DNA from: Amycolatopsis tolypomycina
GTDB lineage: Bacteria; Actinomycetota; Actinomycetes; Mycobacteriales; Pseudonocardiaceae
Direction of reading: 5' to 3'
Assembly: GCF_900105945.1 (NCBI RefSeq)
Contig: NZ_FNSO01000004.1
Span: 434,001-498,000, forward strand
Length of the DNA: 64,000 nt
How positions within the stretch are numbered: the stretch's first letter is position 1; each line of letters begins with the position of its first letter. The notes below the pieces were generated by a model. That model was given only the letters and a program-made list of their open reading frames with translations. It did not search any database and was not told where the DNA came from. Shown piece after piece: positions 26,416-35,530 of the stretch. Position numbers and translations under genes: made by a program.

Positions 26416-27723
26416 ATGAAGCGCCTCCTTTTCGTTGTCATTGCTGTGCTCGCCTTCCTTTCCGTGGTGGTCGCCCCGGCCGGCGCGCGGACGCCGTTCG
26501 TCAAGCCGTTCATGGGCTGGAGCAGCTGGAGCCTCGAGTCGTCGACCCGCGCGGGTTACGGCACTTCGTGGCTGAACGAGTCACACATCCGTGACGCGGC
26601 TTCGGCCATGGCTTCGAAGCTCAAATCCGCCGGCTACACCTACGTCAACATCGACTCGGGCTGGAACGCTTCGCAGTCCTGGGTCTTCCACACCGACGTC
26701 AACGGCATCCCCGACCCCGATCCGACGCGCTTCCCGTCCGGGATCCCGGCGCTGGCTTCGTACGTCCACTCGCTGGGGCTCAAGCTCGGCCTGTACGCGG
26801 TCACGGGCCTGGAAAAGGAGGTCTACGACAAGAACGCGCCGATCCTGGGGACGTCGTGCCGCGCGCAGGACATCGCGTACCGGCCGCTGACGCCGTCGAA
26901 CGGCTGGGGCGGCAACTGGAAGGTCGACTTCACGAACCCGTGCGCGCAAAAGTACTACGACTCGATCGTGGCGCGCTTCGCTTCCTGGGGCGTCGACTTC
27001 GTCAAGGTCGACGGGACGACCGCGGACAACGTCGCGGACATCGCGGCGTGGTCGGCCGCGATCGACCACTCGCGGCGGCCGATGTGGCTGACGGCGAGCG
27101 CGTGGCCCGTGCCGCGGTCCATCGGTGCCGCTCTTGCGCCTTACGCCAACGGCGTGCGCGTCGACACGGACATCGAGTGCTACTGCGAGACGGTGTCCAC
27201 CTGGGACAGCTCGGTGAAGGCGCGCTGGGCGGACCTGCCGGGCTGGCTGGGCGTGTTCGGGCCGCAGTACCGGCCGGACCTCGACTCGATGCCGATCAGC
27301 AACAACACCGGCAGCGGCATCCAGGACGGGATCTCCGACGTCGAGCGGCAGAGCGTGATGACGTTCTGGTCCATGGCTTCTTCGCCGTTGTACGTCGGGG
27401 GAGACATTTATTTCCTGGACGCCTCCGCGGTGTCGATCCTGACGAACCCCGAGGTCATCGCGGTCGACCACGCGGGTACTTATCCGACCCGCGTCCGCGG
27501 CGGCGACCTGCAGGTGTGGAAGAAGCGCGCGCCGGACGGGCGGTGGTACGCGGCCGTCTACAACCTGGGTGCCACGCCCGCGGACATCACCGTGGACCTG
27601 GGGATTCCGGGGGCGCGGCCGGTGCGTGACCTGGTCGCGCGGAAGGACCTCGGGCGGTTCCGCGGCTCGTGGACGGCGGCCGCCGTACCGCCGCACGGCT
27701 CGCGGCTGGTCCGGATCGGCTGA
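26416..27723 (+). CDS. Secreted alpha-galactosidase-like glycoside hydrolase, GH27
   Basis: 435 residues with an N-terminal Sec signal (hydrophobic core LLFVVIAVLAFLSVVV, cleavage near PAGA-R). GH27 landmarks: FMGWSSW at 32-38, YVNIDSGW, LGLYAVTGL, nucleophile Asp199 in FVKVDG and the acid/base region around Asp250-Asp252. A small beta-sandwich ends the protein. It is 24 bases downstream of the permeases, so it is made with the importer and should release sugars outside the cell for uptake. Natural substrate may be a galactoside or a beta-L-arabinopyranoside, which some GH27 enzymes cleave. Confidence 0.87.
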   Translation: MKRLLFVVIAVLAFLSVVVAPAGARTPFVKPFMGWSSWSLESSTRAGYGTSWLNESHIRDAASAMASKLKSAGYTYVNIDSGWNASQSWVFHTDVNGIPDPDPTRFPSGIPALASYVHSLGLKLGLYAVTGLEKEVYDKNAPILGTSCRAQDIAYRPLTPSNGWGGNWKVDFTNPCAQKYYDSIVARFASWGVDFVKVDGTTADNVADIAAWSAAIDHSRRPMWLTASAWPVPRSIGAALAPYANGVRVDTDIECYCETVSTWDSSVKARWADLPGWLGVFGPQYRPDLDSMPISNNTGSGIQDGISDVERQSVMTFWSMASSPLYVGGDIYFLDASAVSILTNPEVIAVDHAGTYPTRVRGGDLQVWKKRAPDGRWYAAVYNLGATPADITVDLGIPGARPVRDLVARKDLGRFRGSWTAAAVPPHGSRLVRIG

Positions 27724-27782
27724 ACTCCGCGCGCGTCATCCATTGGGTGGAAGACGTCTGGCCGGGCGCGCGGTCTCCGTGC

Positions 27783-27820
27783 TATGTTCGCTGGCAGAAC
27801 GAGTGTGCGTGATGCGAACA
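27783..27820 (+). promoter_or_regulatory. pca operon promoter with inverted repeats
   Basis: TATGTT (27783-27788) is a plausible -10. It overlaps TGTTCGC (27785-27791), which has its inverted partner GCGAACA at 27814-27820; the second arm is itself part of CGAAC-A-GTTCG. IclR-family regulators bind such arms, and an IclR gene ends this operon, so this is the likely PcaR target. No convincing -35 is present, as is common at activated promoters. Confidence 0.45.
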
Positions 27821-27834
27821 GTTCGGAGGGTGTG

Positions 27835-28644
27835 ATGGCGGAGGTGCTGTCGCTGGAGGAGGCCGTGGCCCGGCTGGTGCACGACGGTGACACCGTCGCG
27901 CTCGAGGGCTTCACGCACCTCATCCCGGTCGCGGCCGGGCACGAGATCATCCGGCAACGCCGGCGGGATCTCACGCTGGTGCGGATGACCCCCGACATCG
28001 TCTACGACCAGCTCATCGGCGCGGGCTGCGCACGCAAGCTGATCTTTTCCTGGGGCGGCAACCCGGGGGTCGGCTCGCTGCACCGCTTCCGCGACGCCGT
28101 CCAGCACGACTGGCCCGTGCCACTGGAGATCGAGGAACACAGTCACGCCGGCATGGCGAACCGGTACGTGGCCGGCGCGTCCGGCCTGCCGTTCGCGGTG
28201 CTGCGCGGCTACACCGGCACCGACCTGCCGGCACAGACGGCCACGATCAAGCCGATCACCTGCCCGTTCACCGGCGAGAAGCTCACGGCGGTCCCGGCGC
28301 TGAACCCGGACGTCACGATCGTCCACGCGCAGCGCGCCGACCGCGCAGGCAACGTGCAGATGTGGGGCATCACCGGCGTCCAGAAGGAGGCGGTGCTGGC
28401 GGCGAAGCGCTCGATCGTCACGGTCGAGGAGATCGTCGACGAACTGGAACCCAGGCCGGGTGCGGTGGTCCTCCCGGCGTGGGTGGTCACGGCGGTGGCC
28501 GAGGTCCCGGGCGGCGCGAAGCCGTCGTACGCGGCGGGGTACTACGAGCGGGACAACGCGGCGTACCAGGCGTGGGACGAGGTGGGCCGCGACCGCGAAG
28601 AGTTCACGAAGTGGTTGAACGAGCTGACCGGGGTGAAGGCATGA
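27835..28644 (+). CDS. pcaI: 3-oxoadipate CoA-transferase subunit A
   Basis: 269 residues from ATG 27835, with GGAGGG 4 bases upstream. CoA-transferase family 1 alpha pattern: LEGFTHLIPVAAGHE, KLIFSWGGNPGVGS and RADRAGNVQMWG. With PcaJ it moves CoA from succinyl-CoA to 3-oxoadipate, the second-to-last step of the beta-ketoadipate pathway. First gene of an eight-gene operon whose members overlap or nearly touch. Confidence 0.92.
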   Translation: MAEVLSLEEAVARLVHDGDTVALEGFTHLIPVAAGHEIIRQRRRDLTLVRMTPDIVYDQLIGAGCARKLIFSWGGNPGVGSLHRFRDAVQHDWPVPLEIEEHSHAGMANRYVAGASGLPFAVLRGYTGTDLPAQTATIKPITCPFTGEKLTAVPALNPDVTIVHAQRADRAGNVQMWGITGVQKEAVLAAKRSIVTVEEIVDELEPRPGAVVLPAWVVTAVAEVPGGAKPSYAAGYYERDNAAYQAWDEVGRDREEFTKWLNELTGVKA

Positions 28645-29399
28645 GCGTCCAGTACTCGGCCGACGAGATGATGAGCGTCGCGGCGGCCCGCGCCCTCGGC
28701 GACGGCATGTCGTGCTTCGTCGGCATCGGCCTCCCGAGCAAGGCGGCGAACCTCGCCCGCCGGGCGCACGCCCCGAACCTCACCCTGATCTACGAATCCG
28801 GTTGCCTGGGCGCCAAGCCGTCGAGGCTGCCGCTCTCCATCGGCGACGGCGAGCTCGCCGACACGGCGGACGCGGTGATCAGCGTGCCGGAGGTGTTCAA
28901 CTACTGGCTCCAGCCGGGCCGCATCGACGTGGGCTTCCTCGGCGCGGCCCAGCTCGACAAGTTCGGCAACATCAACACCACGGTGATCGGCTCGGACTAC
29001 CACGACCCGAAGGTCAGGTTGCCCGGCGCCGGCGGTGCCCCGGAGATCGCGGCCTCCTGCGGCGAGGTGTTCATCGTGCTGCGCCAGAACCCCCGGGCGT
29101 TCGTGGAGAAGGTCGACTTCGTGACGTCCTTCGGCCACGGCTCGGGCAAGGGCGACCGCGAGCGCCTCGGCCTCCCCGGCCGCGGCCCCACGCTGGTGGT
29201 GACGGACCTGGGCCTGCTGCGCCCCGACCCGGACACGGCGGAGCTGACGTTGACGCAGCTGCACCCCGGCGTGGACCTCGACAGCGCCATCGCGGCCACG
29301 GGGTGGAAACTGAAGGTGTCCGAAGACCTCGAGACCACCCCGGCCCCCACGGCGCAGGAGCTGACCCTCCTGCGAGACCTGGAGAAGGCAAGCGCATGA
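28641..29399 (+). CDS. pcaJ: 3-oxoadipate CoA-transferase subunit B
   Basis: 252 residues; ATG overlaps the pcaI stop (ATGA). The catalytic Glu is in YESGCLGAKP, preceded by CFVGIGLPSKAANLA; the beta-subunit markers QLDKFGNINTTVIG and SFGHGSGKGDR are present. Partner of PcaI in the CoA transfer to 3-oxoadipate. Confidence 0.92.
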   Translation: MSVQYSADEMMSVAAARALGDGMSCFVGIGLPSKAANLARRAHAPNLTLIYESGCLGAKPSRLPLSIGDGELADTADAVISVPEVFNYWLQPGRIDVGFLGAAQLDKFGNINTTVIGSDYHDPKVRLPGAGGAPEIAASCGEVFIVLRQNPRAFVEKVDFVTSFGHGSGKGDRERLGLPGRGPTLVVTDLGLLRPDPDTAELTLTQLHPGVDLDSAIAATGWKLKVSEDLETTPAPTAQELTLLRDLEKASA

Positions 29400-30577
29400 C
29401 CGACGTCTACATCCTCGACGCGATCCGCACCCCGTTCGGCCGTTACGGCGGCGCACTGGCCGGCGTCCGCCCGGACGACCTGGCGGCCGGGGTCCTGCGC
29501 GCTCTGGCGCAGCGCAACGATCTGGACCCGTCCACAGTGGACGAAGTCACCCTCGGCGACGCCAACGGCGCGGGCGAGGACAACCGCAACGTGGCCCGCA
29601 TGGCCACCCTCCTCGCCGGCTGGCCCACCACCGTCCCCGGCAGCACGGTCAACCGCCTCTGCGGCTCCGGCCTCGACGCGGCGATCCAGGCCAGCCGCGC
29701 GATCCAGACCGGCGACGCCTCCCTCGTCGTCGCGGGCGGCGTCGAGTCCATGACCCGTTCCCCGCTGGTCATGCCGAAGCCGGAGAAGGCGTTCCCGGCC
29801 GGCAACCAGACCCTCTACAACACCGCGCTCGGCTGGCGCATGGTCAACCCGGCGATGCCCGCGCAGTGGACGGTCTCCCTCGGCGAGTCCACCGAGCAGC
29901 TCGCCGAGCGCTATGGCATCGGCCGCGACGAGCAGGACGCCTTCGCCGCCCGCAGCCACGTCACCGCCGCCAAGGCGTGGGACGAAGGCTTCTACGACGA
30001 CCTGGTCGTCCCGGTCGAGGGCGTCGACCTGACCCGCGACGAAGGCATCCGCCCGGACTCCAGCCCCGAAAAGCTCGCCAAGCTGAAGCCCGTCTTCCGC
30101 AAGGAAAACGGCACCGTCACCGCGGGCAACGCCTCCCCGCTCAACGACGGCGCCTCGGCGCTGCTCCTCGGCGACGAAGCCGCCGCGGGCCGTCTGGGCA
30201 AGGCCCCGCTGGCCCGGATCGCCGGGCGCGGCGCGGCGGGCGTCGACCCGGACGTCTTCGGCATCGGCCCGGTGCGCGCGGCCGAGATCGCCCTCGAACG
30301 CGCCGGCATCGGCTGGGGCGACCTGGCCGCGGTCGAGCTCAACGAGGCCTTCGCCGCGCAGTCACTGGCCTGCCTGCGCGACTGGAAGGACCTCGACCCG
30401 GAGATCGTCAACACCCACGGCGGCGCCATCGCCATCGGGCACCCGCTCGGCGCGTCCGGCGGCCGGATCCTCGGCACCCTGGCGCACGACCTGCACCGCC
30501 GCGGCGGTGGCTGGGGCCTCGCCGCCATCTGCATCGGCGTCGGCCAGGGCCTCGCCGTCGTCCTCGAAGGCCGGTAA
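29396..30577 (+). CDS. pcaF: 3-oxoadipyl-CoA thiolase
   Basis: 393 residues; ATGA overlap with pcaJ. Thiolase active site complete: nucleophile Cys89 in NRLCGSGLDA, His in IAIGHPLGASGGR, and the second Cys in CIGVGQG. It cleaves 3-oxoadipyl-CoA to succinyl-CoA and acetyl-CoA. The gene contains one copy of the GTCCACAGTGGAC word (29530-29542). Confidence 0.93.
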   Translation: MTDVYILDAIRTPFGRYGGALAGVRPDDLAAGVLRALAQRNDLDPSTVDEVTLGDANGAGEDNRNVARMATLLAGWPTTVPGSTVNRLCGSGLDAAIQASRAIQTGDASLVVAGGVESMTRSPLVMPKPEKAFPAGNQTLYNTALGWRMVNPAMPAQWTVSLGESTEQLAERYGIGRDEQDAFAARSHVTAAKAWDEGFYDDLVVPVEGVDLTRDEGIRPDSSPEKLAKLKPVFRKENGTVTAGNASPLNDGASALLLGDEAAAGRLGKAPLARIAGRGAAGVDPDVFGIGPVRAAEIALERAGIGWGDLAAVELNEAFAAQSLACLRDWKDLDPEIVNTHGGAIAIGHPLGASGGRILGTLAHDLHRRGGGWGLAAICIGVGQGLAVVLEGR

Positions 30578-30588
30578 AGGAGAAAACC

Positions 30589-31326
30589 GTGGCCACTCCG
30601 ACCGAATTCAGGCTGCCGCGCTACGGGGAAGACCCCGAAGGCACCCACCCGCCGCTCGACTCCAGCGGCTACCGCTCCACGGCCCTGCGCCACCCGAAGC
30701 AGGAGCTCGTCCTGCTCCCGCAGATGCTGACCGAGGTCACCGGCCCGCTGCTCGGCCCCGGCCGCCTCGGCGAGCACGACAACGACCTCACCCGGCAGCA
30801 CGCCGGCGAACCACAGGGCCAGCGCATCATCGTCACCGGGCGGCTGCTCGACGGCGACGGCCGTCCGGTGCGCGATTCCCTCGTCGAGATCTGGCAGGCG
30901 AACGCGGGCGGCCGCTACCGGCACACCGGCGACCGCTGGCCGTCCCCGCTCGACCCGAACTTCGACGGCGTCGGCCGCACCCTGACCGACAGCGACGGCC
31001 GCTACACCTTCACCACCATCAAGCCCGGCGCGTACCCGTGGAAGAACCACGACAACGCCTGGCGCCCGGCGCACATCCACTTCTCGGTGTTCGGCTCGGC
31101 GTTCACCCAGCGGCTGGTCACCCAGATGTACTTCCCGGACGACCCGCTGTTCTCCCAGGACCCGATCTTCAACTCGATCCCGGACGAGAAGGCCCGGCAG
31201 CGGATGGTCTCCCGCTACGACCACGACGTCACGCAGGCCGAGTGGGCGCTCGGGTTCCAGTTCGACATCGTGCTGCGCGGGCGCGACGCGTCGGTGTTCG
31301 AAGAGGAAGAGGACGAGGACGAATGA
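30589..31326 (+). CDS. pcaH: Protocatechuate 3,4-dioxygenase beta subunit
   Basis: 245 residues from GTG 30589, with AAAGGAGA upstream, 11 bases after pcaF. Intradiol dioxygenase beta pattern: the iron-ligand Tyr in GRYRHTGDRW, another Tyr in YPWKNHDNAWRPAHIH with its two His ligands, and MYFPDDPLF. It holds the non-haem Fe(III) that opens protocatechuate between the two hydroxyls. An acidic tail (EEEEDEDE) ends the protein. Confidence 0.93.
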   Translation: MATPTEFRLPRYGEDPEGTHPPLDSSGYRSTALRHPKQELVLLPQMLTEVTGPLLGPGRLGEHDNDLTRQHAGEPQGQRIIVTGRLLDGDGRPVRDSLVEIWQANAGGRYRHTGDRWPSPLDPNFDGVGRTLTDSDGRYTFTTIKPGAYPWKNHDNAWRPAHIHFSVFGSAFTQRLVTQMYFPDDPLFSQDPIFNSIPDEKARQRMVSRYDHDVTQAEWALGFQFDIVLRGRDASVFEEEEDEDE

Positions 31327-31877
31327 CCAAGCTGCTGCCCACCCCTTCGCAGACCGTCGGCCCGTACCTGTCGATCGGGCTGCCCTGGCCCGACGGCCCG
31401 CACGTCGTGCCCGAGGGCACGCCCGGCGCGTTCTGGATCCGCGGCACCGTCCGCGACGGCAACGGCGACCCGGTCCCGGACGCCATGATCGAGACCTGGC
31501 AGGCCGACCCGGAAGGCGGCTTCAGTCACCCGGACGACCCGCGCGGCGCGGCGAACGGCGAGTTCCGCGGCTTCGGCCGCTGCCCGACGGAGGCCGACGG
31601 CACCTACGGCATCTTGACCCTGCTGCCGGGCGTGGTTCCCGGCGAAGGCGGCACCACGCAGGCCCGGCACATCGACGTCTCGGTGTTCGCGCGCGGTCTG
31701 CTCAACCGGGTCGTCACGCGGATCTACTTCGAAGACCAGGACAACTCGGCCGACCCGGTGCTGGCGACGGTCCCCGAGGAGCGGCGCGGCACGCTGATCG
31801 CGGCGAAAACCGCAGACGGCTACCGCTTCGACGTGCGGCTGCAGGGAGACGGCGAGACCGTCTTCTTCCGGGTGTGA
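31323..31877 (+). CDS. pcaG: Protocatechuate 3,4-dioxygenase alpha subunit
   Basis: 184 residues; ATGA overlap with pcaH. Starts LLPTPSQTVGPYLSIGL, typical of PcaG, and has the structural intradiol pattern DAMIETWQADPEG and ARHIDVSVFARGLLNRVVTRIYF without all iron ligands, as expected of the non-catalytic partner. The next gene begins 4 bases later, leaving no room for pcaB. Confidence 0.92.
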   Translation: MTKLLPTPSQTVGPYLSIGLPWPDGPHVVPEGTPGAFWIRGTVRDGNGDPVPDAMIETWQADPEGGFSHPDDPRGAANGEFRGFGRCPTEADGTYGILTLLPGVVPGEGGTTQARHIDVSVFARGLLNRVVTRIYFEDQDNSADPVLATVPEERRGTLIAAKTADGYRFDVRLQGDGETVFFRV

Positions 31878-31881
31878 CGCC

Positions 31882-32658
31882 GTGAGCGCCGTGAAACTGC
31901 ATCGGGTCGAGCAGGGCCCGCGCGACGGGCCGGTGGTCGTGTTCGGCGGGTCGCTCGGCAGCGACCTGCGGATGTGGGAACCCCAGGTCGCGCCGCTGGT
32001 GGAGCGCGGGTTCCGGGTGGTCCGGTACGACACGCGCGGGCACGGCGCGTCGCCGGTCCCGCCGGGTCCGTACGAGCTCGAAGACCTGGGCGCCGACGTC
32101 CTCGCGCTGCTCGACGAGCTCGGCGTCGAACGGGCGCACCACGTGGGCCTGTCGCTCGGTGGCATGACCGGGATGTGGCTGGGCGTCCACGCGCCGGAGA
32201 GGATCGCGAGCCTGGTGCTGTGCTGCACGTCGGCGAGGCTCGGGCCACCGTCGATGTGGGCCGACCGGGCCCGCACGGTCCGCGCCGAGGGCACCGCGGC
32301 GGTGGCCGAGGCGGGCGTGGGCCGCTGGCTGACGCCGGGGTATCGCGAGCGTCACCCGGACCGGGCCGAGTTCCTCCGGGCGATGATCGCGGCGGTCCCG
32401 GCCGAGGGCTACGCGGCCTGCTGCGGCGCGATCGAGCGGATGGACCTGCTCGACCTGCTGCCGAAGATCACCGCGCCCACACTGGTCATCGCGGGCGCGG
32501 AAGACCCGGCGACCGCGCCGGCCGAGCACGCCCGGCCGATCGCCGAGGGCATCCCCGGCGCGCGGCTGGAGGTCGTGGCGGACGCCGCGCACCTGGGCAG
32601 CTACGAGCGGCCGGGGGAGTTCACCCGGCTGATCCTGGACCACTTGGAGCGAGCGTGA
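31882..32658 (+). CDS. pcaD: 3-oxoadipate enol-lactonase
   Basis: 258 residues from GTG 31882. Alpha/beta-hydrolase with oxyanion-hole VVFGGSLGSD, RYDTRGHGAS, nucleophile Ser in GLSLGGMTG, Asp in AGAEDPATA and His in ADAAHLG. It hydrolyses 3-oxoadipate enol-lactone to 3-oxoadipate. In many actinomycetes PcaD and PcaC are fused as PcaL; here they are separate genes overlapping by 4 bases. Confidence 0.9.
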   Translation: MSAVKLHRVEQGPRDGPVVVFGGSLGSDLRMWEPQVAPLVERGFRVVRYDTRGHGASPVPPGPYELEDLGADVLALLDELGVERAHHVGLSLGGMTGMWLGVHAPERIASLVLCCTSARLGPPSMWADRARTVRAEGTAAVAEAGVGRWLTPGYRERHPDRAEFLRAMIAAVPAEGYAACCGAIERMDLLDLLPKITAPTLVIAGAEDPATAPAEHARPIAEGIPGARLEVVADAAHLGSYERPGEFTRLILDHLERA

Positions 32659-33056
32659 CGGACCGCCACGAGCAGGGCATGAAGGTGCGGCGCGAGGTGC
32701 TCGGTGACGAGCACGTCGACCGCGCGGTCGCGGGCACCACGGAGTTCAGCCGCCCGTTCCAGGACTACATCACCGAGGGCGCGTGGGGATCGGTGTGGGC
32801 CCGCGAAGGCCTGGACCGCCGCACGCGCAGCTGCGTCACGCTGGCGGCGCTCACCGCGCTGCACGCGCACAACGAGCTGGCGATGCACGTCCGGGCGGCG
32901 GTCCGCAACGGCCTGACGGCGGCGGAGATCAGCGAGGTCCTGCTGCACACGGCGGTCTACGCGGGAGCACCGGCGGCGAACGCGGCGTTCGCCATCGCCC
33001 AGCGCACCCTGGCCGAGCTCGGCGAGCCGAGCGCCGTGCCGAGGGACGCCGGATAA
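32655..33056 (+). CDS. pcaC: 4-carboxymuconolactone decarboxylase
   Basis: 133 residues from GTG 32655 (GTGA overlap with pcaD). Carboxymuconolactone-decarboxylase fold: RREVLGDEHVDRA, EGAWGSVWAREGLDRRTRS and HVRAAVRNGLTAAEISEVLLH. It decarboxylates gamma-carboxymuconolactone to the substrate of PcaD. Confidence 0.92.
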   Translation: MTDRHEQGMKVRREVLGDEHVDRAVAGTTEFSRPFQDYITEGAWGSVWAREGLDRRTRSCVTLAALTALHAHNELAMHVRAAVRNGLTAAEISEVLLHTAVYAGAPAANAAFAIAQRTLAELGEPSAVPRDAG

Positions 33057-33057
33057 G

Positions 33058-33900
33058 GTGCCGGACATGGACGTGACGAGGCCCGGGTTGGACGTCCGGC
33101 TGGACAGCGAGCCGGCGCACCGTGGTGCCCACCACGTGCAGTCGCTGGAGCGCGGGCTGGCCGTCATCAAGGCGTTCCACGCGGGCGCGGCCGAGCTGAC
33201 GCTGAGCGACGTCGCCCGCGCCACGGGCCTCACCCGCGCGGCGGCGCGGAGGTTCCTCCTGACGCTGACCGACCTCGGCTACGTCCGCACGGACGGCAAG
33301 TACTTCTCGCTGACGGCCCGGGTGCTGGAGCTGGGGTACGCGTACCTGTCGAGCATGACGCTGCCGGAAGTGGCACAGCCGCACCTGGAGCACCTGTCCG
33401 CGCGCGTGCACGAGTCGAGCTCGGTGTCGGTGCTGGAAGGCACCGAGATCGTGTACGTGGCGCGGGTGGCGGTCTCGCGCATCATGACGGTGAGCATCAA
33501 CGTGGGCACCCGCTTCCCGGCGCACGCGACGTCGATGGGCCACGTCCTGCTCGCCGGGCTCGCCGAGGCCGAGCTGGCGGCGTACTTCGTCCAGGCGAGC
33601 CTCGACCGCCTGACCGAACGCACGGTGACGGCCCCGCAGAGCCTGCGCGCCGAGCTGGCCAAGGTGGCCGGCCAGGGCTGGGCCATGGTCGACCAGGAGC
33701 TGGAGGAAGGCCTCCGCTCGGTGGCCGCCCCGATCCGCGACCGCACGGGCCGCGTGGTGGCAGCGGTCAACCTGTCGACGCACGCCAGCCGCACCACGGC
33801 CGAGTCGGTGCGGGAGGACCTCGTGCCCCCGTTGCTGGAGACGGCCCGGGCCATCGAGGCGGACATGGCCATCGCCGCCCCGAACCGCGCCCGTGTCTGA
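33058..33900 (+). CDS. pcaR: IclR family regulator of the pca operon
   Basis: 280 residues. N-terminal winged helix (SLERGLAVIKAFHAG, LSDVARATGLTRAAARRFLLTL) and the C-terminal IclR effector domain (GTRFPAHATSMGHVLLAGL, VDQELEEGLRSVAAPI). GTG 33058 starts one base after the pcaC stop; ATG 33067, 8 bases after AAGG, is a good alternative. PcaR-type proteins respond to beta-ketoadipate or protocatechuate; as last gene of the operon it would be self-regulated. Confidence 0.88.
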   Translation: MPDMDVTRPGLDVRLDSEPAHRGAHHVQSLERGLAVIKAFHAGAAELTLSDVARATGLTRAAARRFLLTLTDLGYVRTDGKYFSLTARVLELGYAYLSSMTLPEVAQPHLEHLSARVHESSSVSVLEGTEIVYVARVAVSRIMTVSINVGTRFPAHATSMGHVLLAGLAEAELAAYFVQASLDRLTERTVTAPQSLRAELAKVAGQGWAMVDQELEEGLRSVAAPIRDRTGRVVAAVNLSTHASRTTAESVREDLVPPLLETARAIEADMAIAAPNRARV

Positions 33901-33960
33901 GCACCGCCACCCACCCCGCCGACCCACCCGGCCACCGCTCGCCGCTTCCGGAGCCGCCGT

Positions 33961-34551
33961 ATGACCGTTCCGCCGGTGGCCGGCCTCCTCCTCGCCGCGG
34001 GTGCCGGCCGGCGCTTCGGCGGTCCGAAAGCCCTCGTCCAGGTCGACGATGAACCGCTCGTCCTCCGCGCCCTGCGCACGCTGACCGCCGCCGGGGTCGG
34101 CCCCGTGCATGTCGTCGTCGGGGCTGCGGCCGACGAGGTCCGTGCCCTGCTGCCCGAATCCGCCCACGCCGTCGTGGCCGAAGACTGGGCCACCGGCATG
34201 GGTGCCTCCCTGCGCGCCGGCCTCGCCGCCCTCGGCGCCCTCGAGGGGGCCGAGCACGTCGCGGCGCTCGTCCACCTCGTCGACCTGCCCTGGGTCGGGT
34301 CCGGCATCGTCGCCCGCGTCGCCGCCCTCGCCACCCCCGAAACCGTCGCCCGCGCGGCCTACGACGGCGTGCCCGGCCACCCCGTGCTGCTCGGCCGCCG
34401 GTGGTGGGGCGACGTCGCGAAAAGCAGCCGCGGCGACCGCGGTGCCCGCGACTGGCTCGCCGGCCGCGACGATCTGACGCTGGTCGAATGCGGTGATCTC
34501 GGCAGCGGCCGGGACGTCGATCGCCCCGGTGATCTGGCGGGGCCCGCCTGA
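33961..34551 (+). CDS. mocA: Molybdenum cofactor cytidylyltransferase (MocA-like)
   Basis: 196 residues, ATG 33961. Nucleotidyltransferase of the MobA/MocA fold: LLLAAGAGRRFGGPKAL at the N-terminus, WATGMGASLRAGL, VHLVDLPWV with the metal-binding Asp, and GHPVLLGRRWW. MocA makes the cytidine dinucleotide form of the Mo cofactor required by CoxL-type hydroxylases, which are encoded downstream. A 60-bp gap separates it from pcaR. Confidence 0.85.
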   Translation: MTVPPVAGLLLAAGAGRRFGGPKALVQVDDEPLVLRALRTLTAAGVGPVHVVVGAAADEVRALLPESAHAVVAEDWATGMGASLRAGLAALGALEGAEHVAALVHLVDLPWVGSGIVARVAALATPETVARAAYDGVPGHPVLLGRRWWGDVAKSSRGDRGARDWLAGRDDLTLVECGDLGSGRDVDRPGDLAGPA

Positions 34552-34569
34552 ACACCTACGATCGGCAGC

Positions 34570-35439
34570 GTGACGGACTCGCCCGAAGAACTCGCCGCCG
34601 CGCTCGACGCGACCGGTTACCTCGCCGATGACGGGCTCGCGACCGCCGGCTTCCTCGCCCTGCGGATGGGCCGCCCGCTGTTCTGCGAAGGCGAGCCCGG
34701 CACCGGCAAGACGTCGCTCGCGCTCGCGCTGGCCGCCGCGCTGGACCGGCCGCTCGTCCGCCTCCAGTGCCACGAAGGCATCGATGCCGCCCAGGCCCTC
34801 TACGAGTGGGACTTCCCGCGCCAGCTCCTGCACCTGCGCGCCCTCGAGGCGGCCGGGAACGGGCCGATCGACGTCGAGGCCGCGGAACGCTCCCTCTACA
34901 CCGAGCGGTTCCTGCTGGCCCGGCCGCTGCTGCAGGCCCTGATCGACGCCCCGTGCGTCCTGCTCGTCGACGAGATCGACCGCGCCGACGACGAGTTCGA
35001 AGCCTTCCTGCTGCAGCTGCTCGACGAGCACGCCGTGACCATCCCCGAGTACGGCGAAGTCCGCGCCGCGCAGCCGCCGCTGGTGGTTCTCACCTCGAAC
35101 CGCACCCGCGAGGTGCACGACGCGCTCAAACGCCGTTGCCTCTACCACTGGCTCGAACACCCGGACCTGGCGCGCGAGATCAAGATCCTCCACCGCCGGA
35201 TTCCGCAAATCGGCGAAGTGCTGGCCCGGCAGATCGCCGAAGCCGTGCACCGGCTGCGCGAAATGGACCTGCTGAAACCACCGGGAGTGGCGGAGTCGCT
35301 CGACTGGGCCAGGGCGCTTTTGGCCCTGCAGCGCGACGAACTGGACGCGGCGACCGCGGCCCGGACCCTCGGCGCGGTCCTGAAATACAGCGAAGACCTC
35401 GACCGCGTCCGAGCCAAACTCGACGCCCTCTTCGCCTGA
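34570..35439 (+). CDS. coxD: MoxR-type AAA ATPase, CoxD-like maturation factor
   Basis: 289 residues, GTG 34570. Walker A GEPGTGKTS at 41-49, Walker B VLLVDEIDRAD, sensor LTSNRTREVHDALKRRCLYHW. CoxD-like AAA proteins act with the VWA protein CoxE in inserting sulfur/copper or otherwise activating the molybdenum site of CO dehydrogenase. coxE follows on the same strand, but a tRNA gene lies between them. Confidence 0.86.
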   Translation: MTDSPEELAAALDATGYLADDGLATAGFLALRMGRPLFCEGEPGTGKTSLALALAAALDRPLVRLQCHEGIDAAQALYEWDFPRQLLHLRALEAAGNGPIDVEAAERSLYTERFLLARPLLQALIDAPCVLLVDEIDRADDEFEAFLLQLLDEHAVTIPEYGEVRAAQPPLVVLTSNRTREVHDALKRRCLYHWLEHPDLAREIKILHRRIPQIGEVLARQIAEAVHRLREMDLLKPPGVAESLDWARALLALQRDELDAATAARTLGAVLKYSEDLDRVRAKLDALFA

Positions 35440-35530
35440 CCGCGCGCGGCCGTTAATTGCGTTGCCCCGCCCGCGCGGCTGCGGCATGCTTTTCCCAGCA
35501 CAGCAAGCACCACCCCGAAAGGAGGAGATC

